Source: Methylobacterium sp.
Lineage (GTDB): Bacteria; Pseudomonadota; Alphaproteobacteria; Rhizobiales; Beijerinckiaceae
Length of the DNA: 64,000 bases
Direction: 5' to 3'
Assembly: GCA_020252645.1 (NCBI GenBank)
Contig: JADCCN010000010.1
Span: forward strand, 62,001-126,000
Below, piece by piece: positions 26,356 through 34,894 of this stretch. The first letter of the stretch is position 1; every line of letters begins with the position of its first letter. The notes below the pieces were generated by a model, which saw only the letters and a list, made by a program, of their open reading frames with translations, did not search any database and was not told the DNA's origin. The position numbers were made by a program, and so were the translations under genes.

Positions 26356-27893
26356 CCGGTCCGATATTCCAGCCACCCGTCGCTGCCCCGCGCCCGAAGG
26401 GACCGGTGCTTGTCACCGCACGCTGGGTCGTGGGCCATCGCAACGGCCGGCATTGCATCATCGAGAATGGCGAAGTGGTGTTCGAGGACGGCGCGATCCT
26501 CTTTGTCGGGCGTGGTTATGGCGGCGTGGCAACGGAGCGCCGCGACTATGGCAACGCGCTGATCGGGCCGGGCTTTGTCGATCTCGATGCGCTCTCCGAT
26601 CTCGACACGACGATCCTCGCCTTCGACAACCAGCCGGCCTGGAAGAAGGGCCGTGTCTGGCCTCGCAGCTACATCACGCGCGGGCCTTACGAAATGTACA
26701 CGCGCGCGGAGTTGGCCTTTCAGAAGGCCTATGCCTTCAGCCTGCTGATCCGCAACGGCATCACCACCGCATTGCCGATCGCCTCGCTGTTCTATCGCGC
26801 CTGGGGCGAGACGGTGGAGGAGTTCACCGATGCGGCGCATGAGGCTGCTGCGCTCGGCCTGCGCGTGTATCTGGGACCGGGCTATCGGACGGGCAATCAG
26901 GTCGTTGAGCCTGACGGCTCCATCACGACCCATTATGACGAGCCGCGCGGTCTGGCGGAGCTTGAGGCGGCGGTCGAATACGCCCGTCGCATCGAAGGCA
27001 CGGCGGGCGGCCTGATCCGTGCCATGCTGGCGCCGGACCGGATTGAGACCTGCACGCCCGAACTTCTGACACGCACGGCCGCCGCCGGCCGCGATCTCGA
27101 TATTCCAGTTCGCCAGCACTGCTGCCAGTCGAAGATCGAGTATGATCTGGTGCTGAAGCAGCACGGCATGAGCCCGCCGGAATGGATGGCGAGCCTCGGC
27201 TATCTCTCCGAGCGAAGCCTCCTGCCACACGGCACCTATGTCTCGGGCTCGCGCCATATCGACCGGCCGGGGCGCGATCTGGAGATCATCCGCGATTCAG
27301 GCGCCAGCATCGTGCACTGCCCGCTGGTTTCGGGTCGGCACGGCAGCACGATCGATCATTTCGGCCGCTACCTTGCGATGGGGCTGAAGCTCGGGCTCGG
27401 CACCGATACCGCGCCGCCTTGCATGATCATGAACATGCAGGTCGGGATGATCCTGACGCGGGTGACAGCGGGTTCCGTGACTGCCGTGCGCTGCGAGGAT
27501 TATTACGATGCCGCGACCCTCGGCGGGGCGGATGCGCTGCGCCGGCCCGATCTCGGACGGCTGCAGCCCGGCGCGCGCGCAGACATCACGGTGTTTGATC
27601 TCGACCGGCCGCATCTTGGCCAAGTGATCGATCCCATTCAGACCATGATGCTTGCCGGCCACGGGCGAGATTTTTCGACCGTGATTATCGACGGGCGCTT
27701 CGTCATGACAGATCGCGTGATCCCCGGTCGTGACGAGGCAGCCGACAAAGCGCGCGCGCAGGCGCAGTTCGAAGGGCTGATGGCGCGCTACCCCGAGCGC
27801 ACGCATGGCCATCCGCCAACATCTGAAATCTTTGCCTCGAGCTATCCGGTCGATCGTGCCTCACCGGGACCCTCCCTCTGGGGGCAGCCGTGA
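26352..27893 (+). CDS. Amidohydrolase-like protein lacking the HxH metal motif
   Basis: 513 residues, ATG 26352 overlapping the previous stop. The overall layout is that of a chlorohydrolase/deaminase-type amidohydrolase, with RQHCCQSKIE, a His in LLPHGTYVSG, VHCPLVSGRHGS and GLGTDTAPP near the expected strands. However, the first-strand motif reads GPGFVDLDALSDLD: the two HxH positions are Asp79 and Leu81. The usual metal site is therefore altered. It may be a specialised subfamily with another chemistry or a partner of the intact amidohydrolase encoded just before. Confidence 0.88.
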   Translation: MTGPIFQPPVAAPRPKGPVLVTARWVVGHRNGRHCIIENGEVVFEDGAILFVGRGYGGVATERRDYGNALIGPGFVDLDALSDLDTTILAFDNQPAWKKGRVWPRSYITRGPYEMYTRAELAFQKAYAFSLLIRNGITTALPIASLFYRAWGETVEEFTDAAHEAAALGLRVYLGPGYRTGNQVVEPDGSITTHYDEPRGLAELEAAVEYARRIEGTAGGLIRAMLAPDRIETCTPELLTRTAAAGRDLDIPVRQHCCQSKIEYDLVLKQHGMSPPEWMASLGYLSERSLLPHGTYVSGSRHIDRPGRDLEIIRDSGASIVHCPLVSGRHGSTIDHFGRYLAMGLKLGLGTDTAPPCMIMNMQVGMILTRVTAGSVTAVRCEDYYDAATLGGADALRRPDLGRLQPGARADITVFDLDRPHLGQVIDPIQTMMLAGHGRDFSTVIIDGRFVMTDRVIPGRDEAADKARAQAQFEGLMARYPERTHGHPPTSEIFASSYPVDRASPGPSLWGQP

Positions 27894-28867
27894 GCAGCAC
27901 CGCGCCCGTTCTCAGCATCCGCGATCTGCTGATCACCTTCACCGGACGGCACGGCGCGCTGACGGCGATTGATGGCGTCTCGTTCGATATCGCGCCGGGA
28001 GAAATCCTCGGTGTCGTCGGCGAATCCGGTGCAGGCAAGTCACTCACCGGAACGGCCGTGATCGGGTTGCTCGATCCGCCGGGCCGGATTGCGGGCGGGA
28101 CGATCCTGCTGGACGGTGAACGGATCGATACGCTGTCGCAGGCCGAGATGCGCAAGATCAGGGGTCGCAAGATCGGGGCGATCTTTCAGGATCCGCTGAC
28201 CTCGCTGCATCCGCTGCTGACAATCGGCGACCAGATCATCGAGACGATCCGGACCCATTTGCCGCTGGACCATGCGCAGGCAAGGGCGCGCGCGATCGCG
28301 CTTCTGCAGGATGTCGGTATCCCCGCGGCCGAAACCCGGATCGACCATCACCCGCATCAGTTTTCCGGCGGCATGCGCCAGCGCGTGGTCATTGCGCTCG
28401 CGCTCGCCGCGGAGCCGCGCCTCATCATTGCCGATGAGCCAACGACCGCGCTCGATGTCTCGATCCAGGCGCAGATCACCACGCTTCTGAAACGGCTGTG
28501 CCGAGAGCACGGCACTGCGATCATGCTGGTCACCCATGACATGGGTGTCATTGCCGAGACCGCCGACAGGGTTGCGGTGATGTATGCCGGCCGGATCGTC
28601 GAGGTCGGCCCGGTATCGCAGGTCACGCGCCAGCCACGCCATCCCTACACCGCGGGGCTGATGGCCTCGATCCCCGGCATGAAGGCGCGTGAGGCGACAT
28701 TGCGCCAGATCGACGGGGCGATGCCGCGGCTGAATGCGATCCCTGTCGGTTGCGCCTTCAATCCGCGCTGCGAACGGGCCGATGCTTGCTGCCGTGCCGA
28801 AAAGCCGGTGCTGGACAAGGGGCGGCATGTGGCCGCCTGCTGGCACCCGCTTGAGGCCAACCCATGA
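27890..28867 (+). CDS. ABC transporter ATP-binding protein, dipeptide type (DppD-like)
   Basis: 325 residues; GTG 27890 overlaps the previous stop by four bases. Walker A GESGAGKS, Q-loop IFQDPLTSLHPL, signature FSGGMRQR, Walker B LIIADEPTTALD and the switch His in LVTHDMG are all intact. A C-terminal oligopeptide-transporter extension with cysteines (CAFNPRCERADACC) may bind an Fe-S cluster as in related proteins. It energises the importer encoded upstream, together with the next gene. Confidence 0.95.
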   Translation: MSSTAPVLSIRDLLITFTGRHGALTAIDGVSFDIAPGEILGVVGESGAGKSLTGTAVIGLLDPPGRIAGGTILLDGERIDTLSQAEMRKIRGRKIGAIFQDPLTSLHPLLTIGDQIIETIRTHLPLDHAQARARAIALLQDVGIPAAETRIDHHPHQFSGGMRQRVVIALALAAEPRLIIADEPTTALDVSIQAQITTLLKRLCREHGTAIMLVTHDMGVIAETADRVAVMYAGRIVEVGPVSQVTRQPRHPYTAGLMASIPGMKAREATLRQIDGAMPRLNAIPVGCAFNPRCERADACCRAEKPVLDKGRHVAACWHPLEANP

Positions 28868-29835
28868 ACAGTGTCATCGCACTCACCGTCGACCGAGCGA
28901 GCTGTCATTTCGATGTCTCGGCACCTTGGCTGACGCGCGTGCTGCAACGCCAGCCGCGCCGCATCCTGAAGGCGGTGCAGGAGGTGTCGTTCACGGTGCG
29001 CCGCGGGGCAACCTTCAGCATCGTCGGTGAATCCGGCTGCGGAAAATCGACTCTCGCGCGCATGATTGTCGGGCTTCAGCCGCCGACCGAGGGCCGGTTG
29101 GACTTCGCGCCGCTCGCCCTTGCCGATGGCAGCAAGGCTGCGCCGCGTGTTCAGATGATTTTCCAGGATCCTTATGCCAGCCTCAATCCACGCTGGCGGG
29201 TGGGTGACATCATCGCAGAGCCGATCCGCGAGCTGAAGCTGATTGCCGACGAGGCGGGAGTCGCAGCGCGCGTCAGCGAGTTGCTCTTCACGGTTGGCTT
29301 GTCGCCGGCCGATTCCTTGCGCTATCCGCATGCGTTTTCCGGTGGCCAGCGGCAGCGCATCTCCATCGCACGGGCGCTGGCGACGCAGGCCGATATTCTG
29401 GTCTGTGATGAGCCCACCTCAGCGCTTGATGTTTCAGTGCAGGCGCAGATCCTCAACCTCATGCGCCGGCTTCAGGACGAGTTCGGCCTGACCTACATCT
29501 TCATCAGCCACAATCTCTCGGTCGTGCGGCACATGTCGGATGATCTGGCCATCATGTATCTCGGTCGCATCGTCGAGACCGGGTCGGCTGATCAGATCTT
29601 TGCCGATCCGCGCCATCCCTATACGCGGCTGCTGCTTGACACGATTCCGAGTGTCGAGACGCCAAATCGGGCGCGCCAGCCCATGTCCGGCGAGGTGCCG
29701 AGCCCGATCACGCCGCCGCCGGGCTGCGCCTTCCATCCCCGCTGCACGCTCGCACTGGACCGGTGCCGGGTCGAGCGTCCGGAACTGCGCGGGCGCGGAC
29801 GGCTTGTCGCTTGCCACGTTTCGCAACCGGACTAG
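28864..29835 (+). CDS. ABC transporter ATP-binding protein, dipeptide type (DppF-like)
   Basis: 323 residues, ATG overlapping the previous stop by four bases. Walker A GESGCGKS, Q-loop IFQDPYASLNPRW, signature FSGGQRQR, Walker B ILVCDEPTSALD and SHNLSVVRH are intact, followed by the oligopeptide-type C-terminal cysteine region (CAFHPRCTLALDRC). Last gene of the seven-gene importer operon. A dispersed repeat begins at its stop codon. Because the other importer operon (13.7-17.3 kb) has no ATPases, this pair may serve both. Confidence 0.95.
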   Translation: MNSVIALTVDRASCHFDVSAPWLTRVLQRQPRRILKAVQEVSFTVRRGATFSIVGESGCGKSTLARMIVGLQPPTEGRLDFAPLALADGSKAAPRVQMIFQDPYASLNPRWRVGDIIAEPIRELKLIADEAGVAARVSELLFTVGLSPADSLRYPHAFSGGQRQRISIARALATQADILVCDEPTSALDVSVQAQILNLMRRLQDEFGLTYIFISHNLSVVRHMSDDLAIMYLGRIVETGSADQIFADPRHPYTRLLLDTIPSVETPNRARQPMSGEVPSPITPPPGCAFHPRCTLALDRCRVERPELRGRGRLVACHVSQPD

Positions 29836-29919
29836 AGCACGTCTCGTTTTGATGGAATCAAAACCGTGCTCTATCTTATTGTTTTGTCGCATGTTGTTAC
29901 GCAAAACCGGTATCCGCTT
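29832..29919 (+). repeat. Dispersed hairpin repeat, copy 2 (AGAGC...GCTCT family)
   Basis: Bases 29832-29888 are identical to 12124-12180, and the rest of the 88 bases differs at four positions. Same orientation, and in both places the repeat starts exactly at a gene's stop codon. It ends three bases before the 3' end of tRNA-Pro on the opposite strand. The nested hairpin plus T-rich tail could end transcription of the ATPase gene. Confidence 0.85.
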
Positions 29920-29922
29920 AAA

Positions 29923-30000
29923 TGGTCGGAGTGGCGGGATTCGAACCCACGACCCCTAGTCCCCCAGACTAGTGCGCTAACCAGGCTGCGCTACACTCCG
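29923..30000 (-). tRNA. tRNA-Pro (anticodon GGG)
   Basis: Read on the minus strand, acceptor arms CGGAGTG and CACTCCG pair, the T-loop GGTTCGAAT is present, and the anticodon arm CTAGT-CTGGGGG-ACTAG shows anticodon GGG. The 3' CCA is encoded (29923-29925) with discriminator A. Length 78 bases including CCA. Confidence 0.96.
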
Positions 30001-30011
30001 AACCGGTCGCT

Positions 30012-30040
30012 TCTATAGGCATTCGCTGCCGGGCTGGCAA
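30012..30040 (-). promoter_or_regulatory. Promoter of tRNA-Pro
   Basis: On the minus strand TTGCCA (30040-30035) is followed after 17 bases by TATAGA (30017-30012), eleven bases before the tRNA 5' end. Both boxes match the housekeeping consensus at five of six positions. Confidence 0.65.
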
Positions 30041-30402
30041 TCCGCTTCTCGCGGGGCTTTCGCAATCGATGGAGGTTGCACGGGAAACGCCAAGGGGCGG
30101 CGAGGCTTTCGTGGCAAAGATGCGGGTTTTTCGGCTCGCATTCCGTCGCCTTTGCCGCAAAGGCCTCGTTCGGGAGCCTGGCGCGACGCGAAATCCGCTG
30201 CGAGGATCGGCGCGCAGCCCAGTGCCGGGTTCTCCACCGGTCATGGAATCGCAGTCGATCGCGGGGCCCCTGCCTTCGTGCCGCAAGGCTCCTTGCAAGG
30301 ATCATGGACATGCCGGAACAGCCCGGCCGGCGGCGCGCGAAACGTCAAGGGAAAGCGCAAGGCGCGCGGCCTCGGCGAGGTTTGCGGTCCTGCCGGCGAG
30401 CC
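30041..30402. other. Intergenic region without a supported gene
   Basis: About 360 bases between the tRNA-Pro promoter and the polysaccharide export gene. Open frames here are arginine- and glycine-rich with no family resemblance and no good ribosome site; I see no RNA gene or repeat. It may hold the end of the export-gene transcript. Confidence 0.5.
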
Positions 30403-30966
30403 TCAGAAGTAACGCTCGCGGATCACCACCGTGTCACCCGGGCGCATCGGCATGTTGATCGGCACGGCGAAGGTGGCGATCTCGCCATGGATGACGCGTG
30501 TGAGCTCGGCGTAGTTGCGATTGGCGCGCGGCGAGAAGCCGCCGGCAATGGCCACGGCCATCTGCACCGTCATCTGGTTCACGAAAGGATATTGGCCGCT
30601 GGTGTTCACCTCGCCCAGCACGAAGAACGGGCGATATTGCTCGACCTCGACCGAAACGCGCGGTTCGCGCAGGTAACCGGCGCGCAGCCTTCCCTCGATG
30701 GCCGCCTGAAGCTGCTGGGTCGTGCGTCCACGCGCCTCGATCTGTCCGATCAGCGGCATCGAAATGCGCCCGGCGCCATCCACGCCATAGGAGTTCGACA
30801 GGCTGTCCTGTCCGAAGACGATCACGCGGAGGCGGTCGCCCGCATCAAGCGTGTAGGGCTCATGGATATGGGCGTTGAGGAATTCCGCCGTCAGGCGCGG
30901 TGGGCCGGTGCAGGCCGCAAGCGCGACCACGGGCAGGCACAGCAGGAAATGGCGACGGGGCAACAT
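30403..30966 (-). CDS. Polysaccharide export lipoprotein (Wza/GumB-like)
   Basis: 187 residues; ATG 30966. Lipoprotein signal ending VALAAC with the lipid-bearing Cys19. Then a Poly_export domain (YTLDAGDRLRVIVFGQDSLS; YGVDGAGRISMPLIGQIEARG; EPRVSVEVEQYRPFFVLGEV) and an SLBB-like stretch to the end. It is short: it lacks the C-terminal helix that crosses the outer membrane in Wza, as in GumB-like proteins. Divergent from the Wzz/BY-kinase-like gene, with which it should form the envelope-spanning export complex. No glycosyltransferases are nearby. Confidence 0.9.
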   Translation of the reverse strand: MLPRRHFLLCLPVVALAACTGPPRLTAEFLNAHIHEPYTLDAGDRLRVIVFGQDSLSNSYGVDGAGRISMPLIGQIEARGRTTQQLQAAIEGRLRAGYLREPRVSVEVEQYRPFFVLGEVNTSGQYPFVNQMTVQMAVAIAGGFSPRANRNYAELTRVIHGEIATFAVPINMPMRPGDTVVIRERYF

Positions 30967-31107
30967 GGAATCGTCCTGCCTCTTCTGCGCGCGAAGATGA
31001 ATGATCCTGGTTAATGAAATGCTCAAAACGGCTTGTCTTAACCGGGCGGAAACCATGTTGAGGCAGGTTGCAGGCTCAAGATCCGTGTTTTGCGGAAAGA
31101 AGGGCGG

Positions 31108-33297
31108 ATGTCTTCGGCTCCTCCGAAACCGGTTTCTCCGCCGGCCACCGATCAGGACGTGGTGACGCTGGGCGCGGCCCTTTGGCGTCGCAGGTTCTCG
31201 ATTCTCGTGCCGACCGCGCTGGCCTTCGGCGTGAGCCTCGCGATCGTGAATATGCTGCCGGCCCGCCATTCGGGCGAGGCGCGGGTGCTGCTCGAGAGCC
31301 GCGAAACCGTCCATTCCCGCCCCATGGCGGATCCGCGCGAGAACGCCGCCATCGATCCCGAAGCGCTGGCGGGCCAGGTGCAGATCGTGATGTCGAAGGA
31401 CCTGGCCCTGAAGGTCATCCGCGACCTGGAATTGACGAAGCGCGCCGAATTCAACCCCATCGCCAAGGGGCTCGGCGTGGTTCACATCCTGGGCATGCTC
31501 ACGGGGATGATGAACGATCCGCGGGCGATCCCGATTGAGGAGCGCGCGCTTCAGAACTTTCACAAGCGGCTGCTCGTCTCTCCGCAGGGAAAATCCCGCG
31601 TCCTCTCGATCCGGTTCCAGTCGGAAGATGCGCAACTCGCGGCGAATGTCGCCAACAGGATCGCCGAGGAATACCTCTCCCGCGCGGAAATGGCGAAACG
31701 CGATACCGCGAAGGTTGCCTCCGAGGGGCTCGACAAGGCCATCGAACCGCTGATGCGCAGGGTGATCGACGCTGATGCGAATTTGGAGTCTTTCCGCGCC
31801 CCGAAGGGCCTCTTCGTCGGTTCAGGCAACATGACCATCTCGAACCAGCAGCTGGCCGAGATGAATGCGCAGCTCGCGACCGCGCGCGCCAGGCAGGCCG
31901 ATCTCGAAGCGCGCGCAAGGCTGATCCGCGAGGCCCTGCGCTTGGGCCGCGTGTTCGAGACCAGCGAGATCAATAACGACGAACTTGTGCGCCGCCTCCT
32001 CGAGCGGCGCGCCGCGTTGAAGGCCCAGATTGCCTTCGACGAGCGCACGCTTCTGCCTGGCCATCCGCGGATGCAGGAGCTCCATGCGCAGCTTCGCGAC
32101 CTTGAGACACAGGTGCGCGCTGCCGCCGAGCGTGCCGCCCGCGCGCTGGAAAACGATGCGCGCGCGGCCGGCGCAAGGCTGGAAAGCCTGCAGGCCGAGC
32201 TCGACAACCAGATGAGATCGGCCGCGCTCGCGAAGGAGGACGAGGCGCAGCTGAAGGCACTGGAGCGCGAGGCCTCGGCCCCGCGCGAGCAGCCCCTTTC
32301 CTTCCGCAACCCGTTCCATGACGACCCCTCGCCTTCGGGCGAGGCGGCCTCGCCCGCCGATGGCCGCATCATCAGCCGCGCTTCTGCGCAGAACGATCCG
32401 GCCTTCCCCGAGCGCCTCTCCATCGTGGCACTGGCGACACTTGGCATGCTGGTGGTTTCCTCGGCGCTGGTTGCCTCGCTGCATCTCATGGCGCGTTTGT
32501 CGATCTTCGCCAGGGCCGCAACGGGCGCGCGGGGCCCTCTCGGTGCCGGGATCGGGAAGTTCCGCGAGCCGCATGCCCGGCCCGCCGAGGGCTGGATGAT
32601 GCCGGCGGGGCCGGTTTCCGTGGCGGTACCGGCCGCGCGTGAGTGGTTCGGCGAGCTGCCGCCGGCAGCGGAGCCCATTGCCGAGGCCGGCTTCGCCCAT
32701 GCTGCCTCCAGCTTGCCGGATGAGATCGCGGCGGAACTCGCGCTTCTCGGCGTGCCGGGCCGCGCGAAGGTGCTGGTGCTGCAAGGCCTTGGTCGCGGCA
32801 CGCGCATCGCGCTTCAGGCCATGATAATCGGCCGCAGGATCGCGCAGGATGGCGCAACGGTGATCGTCGATCTCTCCGGCGCGAATCCGCTCTATCCGAG
32901 TGTGCTGGGCGATGGTGCCATGGGCCTCGCGGATTACCTTGCCGGCACTGTGGAAATCGCCGATATCCTGCATCGCGACCCGCATTCGCGCCTGCATCTC
33001 GTGCCGGCCGGTGAGCCCCTGGCGAGCCATCTCGCGGGGCCGGTGGCCCGGCAGGCGGTGCAATCGCTGGTCCGCGCGCTCGCCGAGGCCTATGTCTTCG
33101 TGGTCATTGATGCCGGCCCGGTGGGCGGTGCCGCAGAATTCGTGACCGAAGCGGCCGATTGCCTGGGTCTTGTCGCGCCGGAAGGTGCAGATGAAGACTA
33201 CCTGCAGGAGGCAATCGCGAGGCTTGAGGAAATCTCGGCCGCGCCGGTCCTCGTGATCGATGATCAGCAGGACCGGGCGCTCGATGCCGCGGCCTGA
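31108..33297 (+). CDS. Wzz/GumC-type polysaccharide co-polymerase with degenerate BY-kinase-like domain
   Basis: 729 residues from ATG 31108. Membrane helix near 32-50, a Wzz domain, a long coiled-coil periplasmic region (about 190-400), a second membrane helix near 440-465, then a C-terminal P-loop-like domain from about 535. In that domain the Walker A position reads GLGRGTRIA (about 558-566) and lacks the GKT/S lysine; VIVDLSG and VFVVIDAGP correspond to Walker A' and B. No tyrosine-rich tail follows. It probably keeps the structural role in export or chain-length control but not tyrosine kinase activity. Confidence 0.9.
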   Translation: MSSAPPKPVSPPATDQDVVTLGAALWRRRFSILVPTALAFGVSLAIVNMLPARHSGEARVLLESRETVHSRPMADPRENAAIDPEALAGQVQIVMSKDLALKVIRDLELTKRAEFNPIAKGLGVVHILGMLTGMMNDPRAIPIEERALQNFHKRLLVSPQGKSRVLSIRFQSEDAQLAANVANRIAEEYLSRAEMAKRDTAKVASEGLDKAIEPLMRRVIDADANLESFRAPKGLFVGSGNMTISNQQLAEMNAQLATARARQADLEARARLIREALRLGRVFETSEINNDELVRRLLERRAALKAQIAFDERTLLPGHPRMQELHAQLRDLETQVRAAAERAARALENDARAAGARLESLQAELDNQMRSAALAKEDEAQLKALEREASAPREQPLSFRNPFHDDPSPSGEAASPADGRIISRASAQNDPAFPERLSIVALATLGMLVVSSALVASLHLMARLSIFARAATGARGPLGAGIGKFREPHARPAEGWMMPAGPVSVAVPAAREWFGELPPAAEPIAEAGFAHAASSLPDEIAAELALLGVPGRAKVLVLQGLGRGTRIALQAMIIGRRIAQDGATVIVDLSGANPLYPSVLGDGAMGLADYLAGTVEIADILHRDPHSRLHLVPAGEPLASHLAGPVARQAVQSLVRALAEAYVFVVIDAGPVGGAAEFVTEAADCLGLVAPEGADEDYLQEAIARLEEISAAPVLVIDDQQDRALDAAA

Positions 33298-33429
33298 CCC
33301 GCCTTCCAGCCAAGATGGCGCAGAACGCGCGCGCGGAACCGCTCACCCTGTTTCACCCGGCGTTTCCGGCAAGGCGCGTCTCTCGGGGAACAGCCTGCCC
33401 CGGGGGCCGGATTTCGCGCGCGCGCCGCT

Positions 33430-33648
33430 TCAGGCCCTGGGTTCAGGCTTCTTCTCCATCCAGCGGATGAGCGGCATCAGCGGCAAGGCCCAGGCCAGCC
33501 CCGCGACGAGATAGAATGTCAGCTCCAGGAATTTCGAGGTTCCCGGACCGACAATCCGCGGCGCAATCGCCATGACGATCAGCGCGTAGAGAATGACGAA
33601 CACGACCATGACCAGCGTGCCGATGAATTTCTTCAAGCGCGGGTTCAT
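33430..33648 (-). CDS. DUF2842 domain membrane protein
   Basis: 72 residues from ATG 33648. Two membrane segments (about 11-31 and 41-60) with the pattern LKKFIGTLVMVVFVILYAL and ending RWMEKKPE, which I recognise as the small alphaproteobacterial DUF2842 family. Function unknown. It is divergent from the heme A synthase gene, a pairing that may be meaningful for the membrane-bound oxidase pathway but is not proof. Confidence 0.82.
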   Translation of the reverse strand: MNPRLKKFIGTLVMVVFVILYALIVMAIAPRIVGPGTSKFLELTFYLVAGLAWALPLMPLIRWMEKKPEPRA

Positions 33649-33785
33649 CCCGGTTCCTTCCTGTCTCTCGCGGCGATCGGTCGCTTGCCCTTTGCGGACG
33701 AAGGTGCATATCGGGCGCAGCATGCGGGATGCAAGAGCATGAATGGGCGTGAGCCGAAATCACGCAACCCGTCGGAGAATGAACC

Positions 33786-34874
33786 GTGTCGGTGATGAGC
33801 CTGTCCGAAGCCCCGGTATTCGCCAGAGCGCAAGCGCGCGGCGCTGGTGCCTTCCGCGCCTGGTTGCTGGTGCTGATCGCCCTCGTGCTCATCATGGTGA
33901 CGGTGGGCGGCGCGACGCGTCTTACGGGCTCCGGGCTCTCCATCACCGAATGGAAGCCGATCACCGGCGCCCTGCCGCCGCTTTCGGCCGCGGATTGGGC
34001 GAAGGAATTCGAGCTTTATCGCGCAAGCCCGCAATACCGGCTGCTGAACCAGGGCATGAGCCTCGGCGATTTCCAGTTCATCTACTGGTGGGAATGGGGC
34101 CACAGGCAGTTGGGCCGCGTCATCGGCCTCGTGATGCTCGGCGGGTTCCTCGCCTTCTGGGCGGCGCGGGTCATCAAGGGCCGCATGGCGATGTTTACTT
34201 TCGGGCTCGGGTTGCTGCTGGCGCTTCAGGGCACGATCGGCTGGATCATGGTCGCCTCGGGCCTCCAGCCGGGGATGATCGCCGTCGCGCCGGTGAAGCT
34301 GACGCTGCATCTCACCTTTGCCTGCCTCTTCTTCATCGGTCTTGTGGTGATGGCCGCGCATTGGGGCGCGTTCGGCGCGAAGAAGGCGGGGAGCGTGGGC
34401 CTCAGCCGGGCGGCGTGGGCTTTGGTGCTGGCGGTTCTGGCGCAGATCGCGCTCGGCGGGCTGGTGGCGGGCTCGAAGGCCGGCTTCACCTACAACACCT
34501 GGCCGCTGATGGACGGCGCGCTTCTGCCGCCGCTCGAAAATCTCGCCCGGAACCCGGTCTTCTGGGAGAATTTCGTCGATAATCCCACCCTGGTGCAGTT
34601 CAATCACCGCATCGGCGCCTATCTGCTCATCGCGCTCGCGATCTGGCACGCCTGGGCCGCGCGCGGAACCTCGGTTGCGAAGATGGCGCGGATGGTGGCA
34701 GCGATGGTGCTGTTGCAGGGCGTGCTCGGCATCGTCACGCTGCTGCTCGTCGTGCCGCTCTGGGCCGGCCTCGCGCATCAGGCGATGGCGATGCTCGTGT
34801 TGCTGACCGCCGTGATCCACGCGATGCGCACGGCGCCAAAAGCGGAAGCACGGCCGGCAGGCCGCGCACCATGA
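33786..34874 (+). CDS. ctaA: Heme A synthase (COX15/CtaA, type 2)
   Basis: 362 residues; GTG 33786, with ATG 33795 as a three-codon-shorter alternative. Eight membrane helices and the COX15 signatures: TRLTGSGLSITEWKPITGA, FIYWWEWGHRQLGR, FNTWPLMDG-like YNTWPLMDGA, FNHRIGAYLL-like QFNHRIGAYL and a late HQAMA. The paired histidines bind heme B and heme O for hydroxylation to heme A, needed for aa3-type cytochrome oxidase. Confidence 0.95.
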   Translation: MSVMSLSEAPVFARAQARGAGAFRAWLLVLIALVLIMVTVGGATRLTGSGLSITEWKPITGALPPLSAADWAKEFELYRASPQYRLLNQGMSLGDFQFIYWWEWGHRQLGRVIGLVMLGGFLAFWAARVIKGRMAMFTFGLGLLLALQGTIGWIMVASGLQPGMIAVAPVKLTLHLTFACLFFIGLVVMAAHWGAFGAKKAGSVGLSRAAWALVLAVLAQIALGGLVAGSKAGFTYNTWPLMDGALLPPLENLARNPVFWENFVDNPTLVQFNHRIGAYLLIALAIWHAWAARGTSVAKMARMVAAMVLLQGVLGIVTLLLVVPLWAGLAHQAMAMLVLLTAVIHAMRTAPKAEARPAGRAP

Positions 34875-34894
34875 TGCCGTAACAGCTTGATTCC

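Noticed and set aside
29923..30000. tRNA-Pro as an integrase attachment site
   Set aside because: No integrase gene and no second copy of the tRNA 3' end is visible in the window; only the repeat lies next to it.
30152..30412. Possible small basic protein between tRNA-Pro and the export lipoprotein gene
   Set aside because: No ribosome site, no family, and it overlaps the end of the export gene on the other strand.
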